Source: Bacteroidota bacterium (GTDB taxonomy: Bacteria > Bacteroidota > Ignavibacteria > SZUA-365). From it: a stretch of 9,932 nucleotides of DNA. The notes under the pieces were generated by a model. It was not told the origin of the DNA. It made no database searches and worked only from the letters and a program-made list of their open reading frames with translations. Location of the stretch: contig JAGTUW010000308.1 of assembly GCA_018224345.1 (NCBI GenBank), positions 1 through 9,932 on the forward strand, in the 5' to 3' direction. Positions 1-6,542 of this stretch are shown here, piece by piece. A program made the position numbers and the translations under genes. Numbering within the stretch: position 1 is the first letter of the stretch; each line of letters starts with the position of its first letter.

Positions 1-621
1 ATCCTTTCCTCTGATCGCCCGCCGAAGGATCTGGTCGGCCTTGATGAGCGACTTGTTTCCCGGTTTCAATGCGGCCTGACCGTCGATATTCAACCACCCG
101 ATCTTGAAACCCGTATCGCCATCCTGCGAAAAAAAGCCGAGGGCGATCATATCGACCTTCCACAGGATGTCGTCGAATTCATCGCCTCCAATGTGAAATC
201 GAACATTCGTGAACTTGAAGGATGCTATATCGGCCTTATAGCCAGACACACCCTTGAACAATGTCCGCTCGACATCACTCTCGCGGAACGAGTGCTCAGA
301 CATGTGATTTCCTCCGATAAAAAAGACATCACTGTCGAACAGATTCAGAAACTGGTTGCTGATCACTTCAACGTTTCTGAAAACGCTCTCCGGGCAAAAA
401 GCAGAAAACAGGAAATAGTGCTTCCAAGACAGATTGCCATGTATCTTGCGAAATCAATGACACGGGCTTCACTGAAAACCATCGGACTTCATTTCGGAGG
501 TCGTGACCATAGCACGATTATTCATGCATGCAAAAACATCGAACGGGACATAACAGGCGAAGATGGGATCCGCAATCACGTCGAACAACTGGAAAAACAA
601 CTTTCCTACTTTTCACGATGA
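1..621 (+). CDS. dnaA: Chromosomal replication initiator DnaA, C-terminal part (5' end outside window)
   Basis: The frame is open from base 1 to the TGA at 619-621, giving 206 residues; the start and the Walker A/B ATPase motifs lie upstream of the window. Residues 3-26 carry the family's Arg-finger block (SSDRPPKDLVGLDERL, then SRFQ-C-GL), followed by TVDIQPPDLETRIAIL and the sensor-2 stretch NIRELEG near residue 70. Domain IV fills the C-terminus: the helix-turn-helix SLKTIGLHFGGRDHSTIIHAC includes the DnaA signature G-G-R168-D169-H170-S171-T172, which reads the TTATCCACA box. In the family DnaA-ATP oligomerises at oriC and opens the duplex. One oddity is Cys24 where most homologues have Trp in RFxWGL. 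The gene ends in its own terminator, and a gene-free region with DnaA-box-like sites follows, which fits an origin-proximal location. Identity is certain; only the truncation limits the entry. Confidence 0.97.
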   Translation: MLSSDRPPKDLVGLDERLVSRFQCGLTVDIQPPDLETRIAILRKKAEGDHIDLPQDVVEFIASNVKSNIRELEGCYIGLIARHTLEQCPLDITLAERVLRHVISSDKKDITVEQIQKLVADHFNVSENALRAKSRKQEIVLPRQIAMYLAKSMTRASLKTIGLHFGGRDHSTIIHACKNIERDITGEDGIRNHVEQLEKQLSYFSR

Positions 622-660
622 CCTTGCACAAGTGTTGATAACTCCTGTGAATATCTGCGG

Positions 661-695
661 AGGGCGGCTGGTAAAACACAATCAGCCGCCCTTTC
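661..695 (+). terminator. Intrinsic terminator after dnaA
   Basis: A perfect 10-bp stem, AGGGCGGCTG (661-670) with CAGCCGCCCT (683-692), can be extended inward by a G-T and a T-A pair, leaving the 8-base loop AAAACACA (673-680). The T-rich tract TTTCTCTTT follows. It starts 40 bases after the dnaA stop and is oriented to end dnaA transcription before it enters the candidate origin region. Confidence 0.88.
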
Positions 696-920
696 TCTTT
701 CCTCTCATAACGTGTTCAGACCGCCTTACACAATGCTCACATTCAATCAACACACTCCAAACATGAACCTTTTTGTAACCTCTCCGACAACAACACCATT
801 TGTTTCAATCGTTTATCCGGCACTATCAAGCCTTGTCCACATATCCACATTGTCAATAATTACATGTGTATTATTTATTTCACAAGCATGTTGAAACAAT
901 TGAAGCGTTGACAAGGATGA

Positions 921-951
921 TTTGCGTCGCAGAAAACACACTGAATATTTG
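921..951 (+). promoter_or_regulatory. Possible Bacteroidota-type promoter for murI
   Basis: TTTG at 921-924, a 19-bp spacer, then AATATTTG at 944-951. The known Bacteroidota consensus is TTTG, 19-21 bp, TAnnTTTG, so this differs at one position. It would leave a leader of about 170 bases before the murI ATG. A TTGACA hexamer at 908-913 lacks a convincing -10 partner at the usual spacing. Support is from pattern only. Confidence 0.38.
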
Positions 952-1051
952 GATTGAGTTTCTGTTTTTTCAACATTGAACACGGAATGTAAGCTTTACG
1001 TCCGTTATCGATTTCCGAAAAATAATGACGTGAACCGATGTACCGCCTTTC

Positions 1052-1112
1052 CGTAATGGAACACGTAATCTGAACGTGTCTGACGAGATTTCTACTGGAA
1101 CAGTACCGTAAT
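1052..1112 (+). repeat. Short CGTAAT repeats and inverted repeat in the murI leader
   Basis: CGTAAT occurs three times, at 1052-1057, 1064-1069 and 1107-1112. The middle copy lies in the inverted repeat ACACG (1061-1065) / CGTGT (1075-1079), and the first lies in TTCC-GTAAT-GGAA. A further small inverted repeat, GTAA-GCT-TTAC, is at 989-999. They may be an operator or RNA structure upstream of murI, but short motifs like these can arise by chance. Confidence 0.25.
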
Positions 1113-1125
1113 TACTGAAACAACA

Positions 1126-1932
1126 ATGGAAAACAGCTACAATAGCATCGGCGTGTTTGATTCCGGTATAGGCGGACTCACCGTCGTTCATGCTCTGATG
1201 AAGAAAATGCCGTACGAGAACATCACCTATTTTGGTGATACCGCACGTGTACCATATGGATCGAAATCTGCGGAAGTCGTGCGGGAATATGCGTTCGAAG
1301 ATACGCGCTTTCTCCTCAAACAAGGAGTGAAAATCATTGTCGTCGCCTGCAATACCGTTTCAGCCGTAGCAATAGACGAACTGAAGGCGAAGTTCGACAT
1401 CCCCATCATCGGAATGATCGATCCAGGAGCTGCGGAAGCACAACGTGTTTCCGGAAATGGAAGAATCGGTGTCATCGGTACCCTTGCAACCATCGCCAGT
1501 GAGAGTTATCCACGGGCATTGTATCAGAAAGATCCCCACCTCCAGGTTTTCTCAAAACCCTGTCCTCTCTTCGTTCCACTTGCCGAGGAAGGATGGACAG
1601 AACATGCTGTCTCCCTGATGGTGGCCGATGAGTATCTCGCTGAACTCAAAAAGCACGATATCGATACGCTCATTCTCGGATGTACGCATTATCCTATTCT
1701 GCGTCGCGTCATACAATCCTCAATAGGAGCGTCCGTCGGTCTGATCGATTCCGGCCAGGCAGCCGCCGTGGAAGTGGAACGTGAATTGAAAGCCAGATCA
1801 CTGTTGAATACCTCGTCGCAGCAACCGCGATATTCCTTTTACGTCTCGGACGTGCCGCAGAAGTTCAAACAACTGGGTGAAATATTCCTCGGTCAGCAGG
1901 ACCTACGCGTTACGAGAGTGCATCTCGATTAA
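1126..1932 (+). CDS. murI: Glutamate racemase
   Basis: 268 residues, the usual length for the family. MurI interconverts L- and D-glutamate without cofactor in the cytoplasm and supplies D-Glu to MurD for the peptidoglycan stem peptide. The N-terminal GVFDSGIGGLTV (Asp12, Ser13) and YFGDTARVPYG are family blocks. The two catalytic cysteines are Cys75 in VVACNTVSA and Cys186 in LILGCTHYP, with His188 beside the second, one in each of the two alpha/beta lobes. The ATG at 1126 is the only usable start: the frame upstream is closed by TGA at 1081 and has no other start codon, and the protein begins right at the conserved N-terminus. The Shine-Dalgarno is very weak (ACTGAAACAACA-ATG). The gene stands alone, between the candidate origin and mutA. 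Some MurI proteins also inhibit gyrase, but nothing here shows that. Confidence 0.96.
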   Translation: MENSYNSIGVFDSGIGGLTVVHALMKKMPYENITYFGDTARVPYGSKSAEVVREYAFEDTRFLLKQGVKIIVVACNTVSAVAIDELKAKFDIPIIGMIDPGAAEAQRVSGNGRIGVIGTLATIASESYPRALYQKDPHLQVFSKPCPLFVPLAEEGWTEHAVSLMVADEYLAELKKHDIDTLILGCTHYPILRRVIQSSIGASVGLIDSGQAAAVEVERELKARSLLNTSSQQPRYSFYVSDVPQKFKQLGEIFLGQQDLRVTRVHLD

Positions 1933-1947
1933 TACCGGACATTTACG

Positions 1948-1978
1948 TTTTTATTCTCCCCGCGATTCGCTACATTTA
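1948..1978 (+). promoter_or_regulatory. Possible promoter for mutAB
   Basis: TTTT at 1948-1951, 19 bp, then TACATTTA at 1971-1978 resembles the Bacteroidota pattern TTTG-N19-TAnnTTTG with one mismatch in each half. It is in the 110-base murI-mutA gap, and no terminator is evident after murI, so read-through from murI is an alternative. No cobalamin riboswitch is recognisable here, and the gap is too short for a typical one. Confidence 0.25.
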
Positions 1979-2004
1979 TCACAACCTCTTCCGGACACTG
2001 ACAG

Positions 2005-2033
2005 AGGAGATCCGGGTACCAGAAATGATGTAA
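2005..2033 (+). promoter_or_regulatory. Shine-Dalgarno-like AGGAG with a two-codon reading frame (ATG ATG TAA) ahead of mutA
   Basis: AGGAG at 2005-2009 is the best ribosome-binding sequence in the gap, but it lies 33 bases from the mutA ATG. It is 15 bases from ATG-ATG-TAA (2025-2033), a Met-Met-stop frame in the same phase as mutA, whose ATG follows 9 bases after the stop. It may be a mini leader frame with re-initiation, or a chance arrangement. It shows that mutA cannot start upstream of 2034. Confidence 0.3.
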
Positions 2034-2042
2034 AGCACAGAG

Positions 2043-4172
2043 ATGAATCACATTGAAAAGAAAGATATGAACAAATCATTGTTTCATGATTTTCCCGTGT
2101 CAGGGAAGGAGCAATGGCGCAAAAAAGTGATTGAAGACTTGAAGGGCGCCGATGTTGAAACGCTTCAATGGAAAACATATGACGGGTTTTCTGTTGATCC
2201 CCTCTACGTTCGTGACGATATCGCGTCACTTCGACATACCGGATCGCTGCCCGGGCTTTATCCCTACGTACGAGGAACGCATGCGCTCGGACATGCCGGA
2301 AGACCGTGGAATATTGCACAGATTTCCGACCTGCCCATTGCGAAGGATGCTGCAAAGGAGATAGTATCAGCCAGAGAACGTGGCCAGAATTGTGTCGTGC
2401 TTCAACTGGATCGTTCTTCCATTCAGGGATTGGGAACGGACCAGGCACTCGAAGGTGCCGGTCATGACGGAATATCCATTCAGCATATACCGGATTTTCG
2501 GATTATTATTGATCGCCTGGAACCACAGGTTCCGTTCGATATTCACGCCGGGATGTCCTCCCCGGTGTTACTGGCAATGTGTGCTGCGACGGAGCGAAAT
2601 GTCGACCATCTCGACTTTCATCCTCTGGCGCATCTGATTCGGGAAGGAAGTCTGCCGTATTCCATCCATACAACGTTCTCGCTTCTCCGTGATGCAATTT
2701 CCTATGTTGAGCAACGAGCCATGCCCTCGACACTTGTCGGTGTCTGTGGCGACTATTACCACAATGCCGGCGCAAGTACTGTACAGGAACTCGCCTGTAT
2801 TCTGGCTTCGGGCGTCGAGTATATCAACAGACTGACGGATATGGGGCTTTCTGCTGATGCGGTCGCGCGCCGGATGCGTTTCAGCTTCCCGGTTGGAATG
2901 AGTTTTTTCATGGAAATCGCCAAACTGCGCGCTGCACGGATGCTCTGGACCCGGGTGTTGGATTCCTTCGGTCTTGAAGAGGATGCCACAAAGAGAATGC
3001 ACGTTCGTGTAAGAACATCCTGGTGGCATCAAACGACATACGATCCCTATGTCAACATGCTGCGAAGTACGATTGAATCCATGGCTGGTATCATCGGAGG
3101 GGCAGATTCGATGTATACGGCTCCTTTTGATGAAGTGCTGCCGACATCCTCTCAATTTTCAAAGCGTATTGCCCGAAATCAACAGATTATTCTTCGCGAA
3201 GAGGCTCATCTCGGCCATGTCACCGATCCTGCCGCCGGCTCCTGCTACATTGAAATGCTGACATCGCAGATCGCCGGGCATGCCTGGAAGATGTTCCAGG
3301 AGATTGAACGACAGGGCGGATATATCGCCGCGATCGAAAAAGGGTTCATTCAGGAGACAATTGGAAAAACCGCACAAGACAAACGTAACAGTATTTCCAG
3401 ACGTCGCCAGATCATTGTGGGAAGCAACAAGTATCCGAACCTCACAGAAAAACCCGTCAACGGCGCAGGCTATGATAAAGAGGTTATTGCGAACACCGTG
3501 AAGGAAGCTCTGAACAGGCATCTCGAAACGAGAACATGTGACCCCGATGTATTGAAATCTTCCTTATACAAGGTGCTGAGAAGCGGTTCCGGAAACCTGA
3601 TCGCCGCCATCGCAGCAGCACTGCAGGAAGGTCTCACCGTGGCAGAAGTCAATGATGTACTGCGTCAGGACGAGGAAAAGAGTCCAACGATACAACCACT
3701 GGCGGTTTTCCGTGCAGCCGGGGACTTTGAGCGATTACGCAATGCCGTTGGATGCACGGAAAACAAACCGCGCATTTTTCTTGCGACATACGGCCCCGCG
3801 TTCTGGCGCCGCGCACGGGCAACCTTCGCCGCCGGGTTTTTCGGTTCGGCTGGAATCGATGTCATAGATCACCCGGGCTATGATTCACCGGAAGCTGCTG
3901 CAATCGCCGCCATACAGCAAAACGCGCAAGTTATTGTCGCCTGCAGTGATGATGAGAGCTACCCCGAGATGGTACCGAAGCTGTTGGAAACACTGCGCAA
4001 CGAAAAGGCTTCCATGATCGTCGTCGTTGCGGGAAACCCGAAAGAACATCTGGAAATGCTCACGCGGGCGGGAGTTGATCTGTTCATCCATGTGAAGACC
4101 GATGTCGGAGAGACGTTGAACACCTTGTTGCGTAGCCTGGGAATTCAAACGGAAATGAGAAACGAGGAATAA
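2043..4172 (+). CDS. mutA: Methylmalonyl-CoA mutase, small (beta) subunit
   Basis: 709 residues, somewhat longer than the roughly 610-640 usual for MutA. It pairs with MutB to form the heterodimer that interconverts (R)-methylmalonyl-CoA and succinyl-CoA; in the family the small subunit is structural and non-catalytic. The N-terminal two thirds is a mutase TIM-barrel domain with family blocks such as GLYPYVRGTHALGHAGRPWNIAQ, the MSFFMEIAKLRAARMLW helix (about 286-302) and DPAAGSCYIE. The C-terminal flavodoxin-like domain (about 575-705) has YGPAFWRRAR from Tyr583 where a cobalamin-binding domain would have DxHxxG, so it cannot bind B12 in the base-off/His-on mode. This matches the MutA type. 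Start: an in-frame TAA at 2031 excludes earlier starts; the ATG at 2070, preceded by AAAAGAAAG, is an alternative nine codons in. The stop abuts the mutB start, so the two are one operon. Confidence 0.94.
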   Translation: MNHIEKKDMNKSLFHDFPVSGKEQWRKKVIEDLKGADVETLQWKTYDGFSVDPLYVRDDIASLRHTGSLPGLYPYVRGTHALGHAGRPWNIAQISDLPIAKDAAKEIVSARERGQNCVVLQLDRSSIQGLGTDQALEGAGHDGISIQHIPDFRIIIDRLEPQVPFDIHAGMSSPVLLAMCAATERNVDHLDFHPLAHLIREGSLPYSIHTTFSLLRDAISYVEQRAMPSTLVGVCGDYYHNAGASTVQELACILASGVEYINRLTDMGLSADAVARRMRFSFPVGMSFFMEIAKLRAARMLWTRVLDSFGLEEDATKRMHVRVRTSWWHQTTYDPYVNMLRSTIESMAGIIGGADSMYTAPFDEVLPTSSQFSKRIARNQQIILREEAHLGHVTDPAAGSCYIEMLTSQIAGHAWKMFQEIERQGGYIAAIEKGFIQETIGKTAQDKRNSISRRRQIIVGSNKYPNLTEKPVNGAGYDKEVIANTVKEALNRHLETRTCDPDVLKSSLYKVLRSGSGNLIAAIAAALQEGLTVAEVNDVLRQDEEKSPTIQPLAVFRAAGDFERLRNAVGCTENKPRIFLATYGPAFWRRARATFAAGFFGSAGIDVIDHPGYDSPEAAAIAAIQQNAQVIVACSDDESYPEMVPKLLETLRNEKASMIVVVAGNPKEHLEMLTRAGVDLFIHVKTDVGETLNTLLRSLGIQTEMRNEE

Positions 4173-4175
4173 ATG
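4164..4175 (+). promoter_or_regulatory. mutB ribosome-binding site inside mutA; abutting stop/start
   Basis: GAGGA at 4164-4168 lies in the last codons of mutA, a few bases before TAA (4170-4172) directly followed by ATG (4173-4175). The zero-base junction suggests translational coupling, which would keep the two subunits at equal amounts. Confidence 0.75.
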
Positions 4176-6353
4176 AAACCCGATTTCACAACACAAAAAT
4201 TTGATGTATCCGCAGAGGGCAAATCATCGCTTGACGAATGGAAGTCCATCGCCCGGCGCGAAGCCGCACAGAGCGATCTGGATGCATTCGTCTGGAAGAC
4301 GCCAGAACAGATTCAGGTGCGCACGCTTTACACGGAACGCGATCTTGAGGGATTGGAACATCTGGATTTCGTTGCGGGAATACCACCGTTTCTTCGCGGA
4401 CCTTACAGCAGCATGTATGTAACCCGCCCCTGGACCGTCCGGCAGTACGCAGGCTTTTCCACCGCAGAAGAATCAAATGCGTTTTACAGGCGCAATCTGG
4501 CCGCAGGGCAGAAGGGATTGAGTATCGCCTTTGATCTCGCTACGCATCGCGGCTATGATTCGGATAACCCCCGCGTTATCGGAGACGTCGGGAAGGCCGG
4601 CGTTGCAATTGATTCCATCCTCGATATGCGTATTCTCTTCGACCAGATTCCGCTCGATAAAATGTCGGTCTCAATGACCATGAATGGTGCCGTTCTTCCC
4701 GTGATGGCGCTCTACATCGTCGCAGCCCGGGAGCAGGGCGTCTCGATGGATCAACTCAGTGGTACGATTCAGAACGACATTCTCAAAGAATTCATGGTTC
4801 GTAACACGTACATCTATCCTCCCACACCTTCCATGCGTATCGTCTCCGATATCATTGCCTTCACAGCACAACATATGCCGCGCTTCAACTCGATTTCCAT
4901 CTCCGGTTACCACATGCAGGAAGCCGGAGCGACAGCGGATATTGAAATGGCCTACACGTTGGCCGACGGGCTCGAATATGTCCGGGCCGGATTGAACGCG
5001 GGTCTGAATATCGACCAGTTTGCCCCCCGCCTCTCGTTCTTCTGGGCTGTCGGCATGAACTTTTTCATGGAAATCGCCAAAATGCGTGCTGCACGCATGC
5101 TCTGGGCAAAAATCATTAAACAATTCGACCCGAAAAACCCGAAATCGATGTCCCTGCGTACGCACAGTCAAACCTCGGGCTGGAGTTTGACCGAACAGGA
5201 TCCCTTCAATAATGTCGCACGTACCTGCATCGAGGCCATGGCGGCGACGCAAGGACATACGCAATCGCTGCACACAAACGCTCTCGATGAGGCGATCGCA
5301 TTACCGACGGATTTTTCCGCACGTATTGCCCGCAATACACAGTTACTGATTCAGGATGAAAGCAACACCTGCCGTGCCATTGATCCGTGGGGGGGATCGT
5401 ATTATGTCGAACGTCTTACCCATGAACTTGCGCATCGTGGCTGGGAACTTATAGAAGAAGTCGAGGAACTCGGTGGTATGACCCGTGCAAATGAAAAAGG
5501 ACTGCCGAAACTGCGTATCGAGGAAGCCGCGGCCCGCAAACAGGCACGCATTGATTCAGGAAAGGATATTATTGTCGGTGTAAATAAGTATCGGCTCGAT
5601 AAAGAGGATCCGATAGATACCCTGGAAGTTGACAATACGGCGGTTCTGGAAGCACAAAATAGAAGACTGGCAGATTTGCGTTCCCGGAGAAACGAGGAGG
5701 ACGTCCGCCAATCACTCTCCGCATTAACCGAAGCCGCGTCAGGAAAAGAGAATCTTCTGGCTGCATGCATCAATGCGGCAGAAAAAGGAGCAACCCTGGG
5801 CGAGATGTCTCTGGCCATGGAGAAGGTCTTCGGGCGGCACCAGGCTGTCACGCATACCATTTCCGGGATATACAGCAGCGAGGCCGCGGATGATCATGAC
5901 TTCATCGCAGCAAAGGATATGACAGATCGCTTCGCTCAGAGAGACGGACGGCGACCGCGCATCATGATAGCAAAACTGGGACAGGATGGTCACGACCGGG
6001 GCGCGAAAGTGATTGCCACCGCTTTTGCCGACCTCGGCTTTGATGTCGATATCGGCCCTCTGTTCCAAACTCCTGAAGAAGCGGCTCGTCAGGCTGTTGA
6101 AAACGATGTCCATATCGTAGGCGTCAGCAGTCTTGCCGCCGGGCACAAAACGCTTGTCCCATCACTACTGAAAGAACTTGGGGAACTCGACCGTGACGAT
6201 ATCCTTGTCGTTGTCGGTGGTGTCATTCCCGTGCAGGATTATGACTACCTCTATCGACAGGGGGCGGCCGCGGTGTTCGGTCCGGGTACCATCATCGCCA
6301 GAGCTGCACAGCAGATCATGCGCATCCTGCTCGAAGAGGATTCTGAAATCTGA
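4173..6353 (+). CDS. mutB: Methylmalonyl-CoA mutase, large (alpha, catalytic) subunit
   Basis: 726 residues, full length. It carries out the adenosylcobalamin-dependent radical rearrangement of methylmalonyl-CoA and succinyl-CoA in the cytoplasm, usually in propionate oxidation or production. The TIM barrel contains RGPYSSMYVTRPWTVRQYAGF, SIAFDLATHRGYDSDNPRV and SGYHMQEAGAT. By spacing, Tyr92, Arg210 and His247 correspond to the substrate-binding Tyr89, Arg207 and His244 of the Propionibacterium enzyme. The C-terminal B12 domain (about 590-720) has the full K601-LGQ-D605-G-H607-DRG motif (DxHxxG, His607 as lower cobalt ligand), S652-S-L654 and the GG at 682-683. All key residues are present, so it should be active with MutA. 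No meaB chaperone, methylmalonyl-CoA epimerase or carboxylase gene follows; an intrinsic terminator does. Confidence 0.97.
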   Translation: MKPDFTTQKFDVSAEGKSSLDEWKSIARREAAQSDLDAFVWKTPEQIQVRTLYTERDLEGLEHLDFVAGIPPFLRGPYSSMYVTRPWTVRQYAGFSTAEESNAFYRRNLAAGQKGLSIAFDLATHRGYDSDNPRVIGDVGKAGVAIDSILDMRILFDQIPLDKMSVSMTMNGAVLPVMALYIVAAREQGVSMDQLSGTIQNDILKEFMVRNTYIYPPTPSMRIVSDIIAFTAQHMPRFNSISISGYHMQEAGATADIEMAYTLADGLEYVRAGLNAGLNIDQFAPRLSFFWAVGMNFFMEIAKMRAARMLWAKIIKQFDPKNPKSMSLRTHSQTSGWSLTEQDPFNNVARTCIEAMAATQGHTQSLHTNALDEAIALPTDFSARIARNTQLLIQDESNTCRAIDPWGGSYYVERLTHELAHRGWELIEEVEELGGMTRANEKGLPKLRIEEAAARKQARIDSGKDIIVGVNKYRLDKEDPIDTLEVDNTAVLEAQNRRLADLRSRRNEEDVRQSLSALTEAASGKENLLAACINAAEKGATLGEMSLAMEKVFGRHQAVTHTISGIYSSEAADDHDFIAAKDMTDRFAQRDGRRPRIMIAKLGQDGHDRGAKVIATAFADLGFDVDIGPLFQTPEEAARQAVENDVHIVGVSSLAAGHKTLVPSLLKELGELDRDDILVVVGGVIPVQDYDYLYRQGAAAVFGPGTIIARAAQQIMRILLEEDSEI

Positions 6354-6400
6354 ACGAACGACACACTGGCGGGTCCTGCCACCGGTATGCGCGGCTGGAG

Positions 6401-6440
6401 AAAGGCCCCCGGATATCCCCGGTGGCCTTTTCTTTTCCTC
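6401..6440 (+). terminator. Intrinsic terminator after mutB
   Basis: AAAGGCC (6401-6407) pairs with GGCCTTT (6424-6430), and CCGG (6409-6412) with CCGG (6419-6422), separated by one C/T mismatch. This makes an 11-bp stem around the loop ATATCC (6413-6418). The T-rich tract TCTTTTCCTC follows. It sits 48 bases after the mutB stop and closes the mutAB operon. Confidence 0.85.
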
Positions 6441-6473
6441 TGCAAGGCAAGGAAAAAAGAGCGTCCTTTCCTG

Positions 6474-6502
6474 TTGAATCTCAGTGATGATTTTTCTACT
6501 AT
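6474..6502 (+). promoter_or_regulatory. Possible promoter of the large secreted-protein gene
   Basis: TTGAAT (6474-6479), a 17-bp spacer and TACTAT (6497-6502) match four of six positions of each sigma-70 hexamer at ideal spacing, with a leader of about 35 bases. The gene needs its own promoter because a terminator lies just upstream. The Shine-Dalgarno is weak (GGAT around 6531). Confidence 0.35.
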
Positions 6503-6542
6503 GTATATTCGACCCTCGACACATTCAGATGGATACAACGAT

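Larger units (their letters stand above)
633..976. other. Candidate replication origin (oriC): DnaA-box-like sites and AT-rich block
   Basis: This is most of the gene-free stretch 622-1125. One-mismatch matches to the DnaA box TTATCCACA occur at 633-641 (minus strand, TTATCAACA), 833-841 (TTGTCCACA) and 841-849 (ATATCCACA); the last two are direct neighbours sharing one base. Immediately right, about 850-880 is almost pure A/T (CAATAATTAC...TTATTTATTT), which suits a DNA-unwinding element. Inverted repeats flank it: TTGTCAA 850-856 with TTGACAA 908-914, CCTTGTC 831-837 with GACAAGG 910-916, and ATGTTGAAA 888-896 with TTTCAACAT 968-976. Origins next to dnaA are common in bacteria. No perfect box is present and the box count is low, so this remains a candidate; the sites could instead mediate dnaA or murI autoregulation. 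Confidence 0.42.

Noticed and set aside
712..894. 60-codon frame in the dnaA-murI gap
   Set aside because: It has no Shine-Dalgarno, its composition simply follows the AT-rich DNA, and it covers the DnaA-box-like sites and AT-rich block. Coding is less likely than an origin or regulatory role.
908..936. TTGACA at 908-913 as a -35 element for murI
   Set aside because: The sequence at the correct spacing (around 931-936, AGAAAA) is not a believable -10. The TTTG-N19-AATATTTG pattern at 921-951 fits better.
970..1323. 117-codon minus-strand frame across the murI start
   Set aside because: It overlaps the highly conserved N-terminus of murI in antisense and has no recognisable motif.
1933..2042. 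Cobalamin riboswitch ahead of mutAB
   Set aside because: The gap is only 110 bases and I see no B12-box-like core or matching stems.
3777..4172. Loss of DxHxxG in MutA as a damaging mutation
   Set aside because: Absence of the cobalamin-binding motif is normal for the small subunit; the catalytic MutB has it intact.
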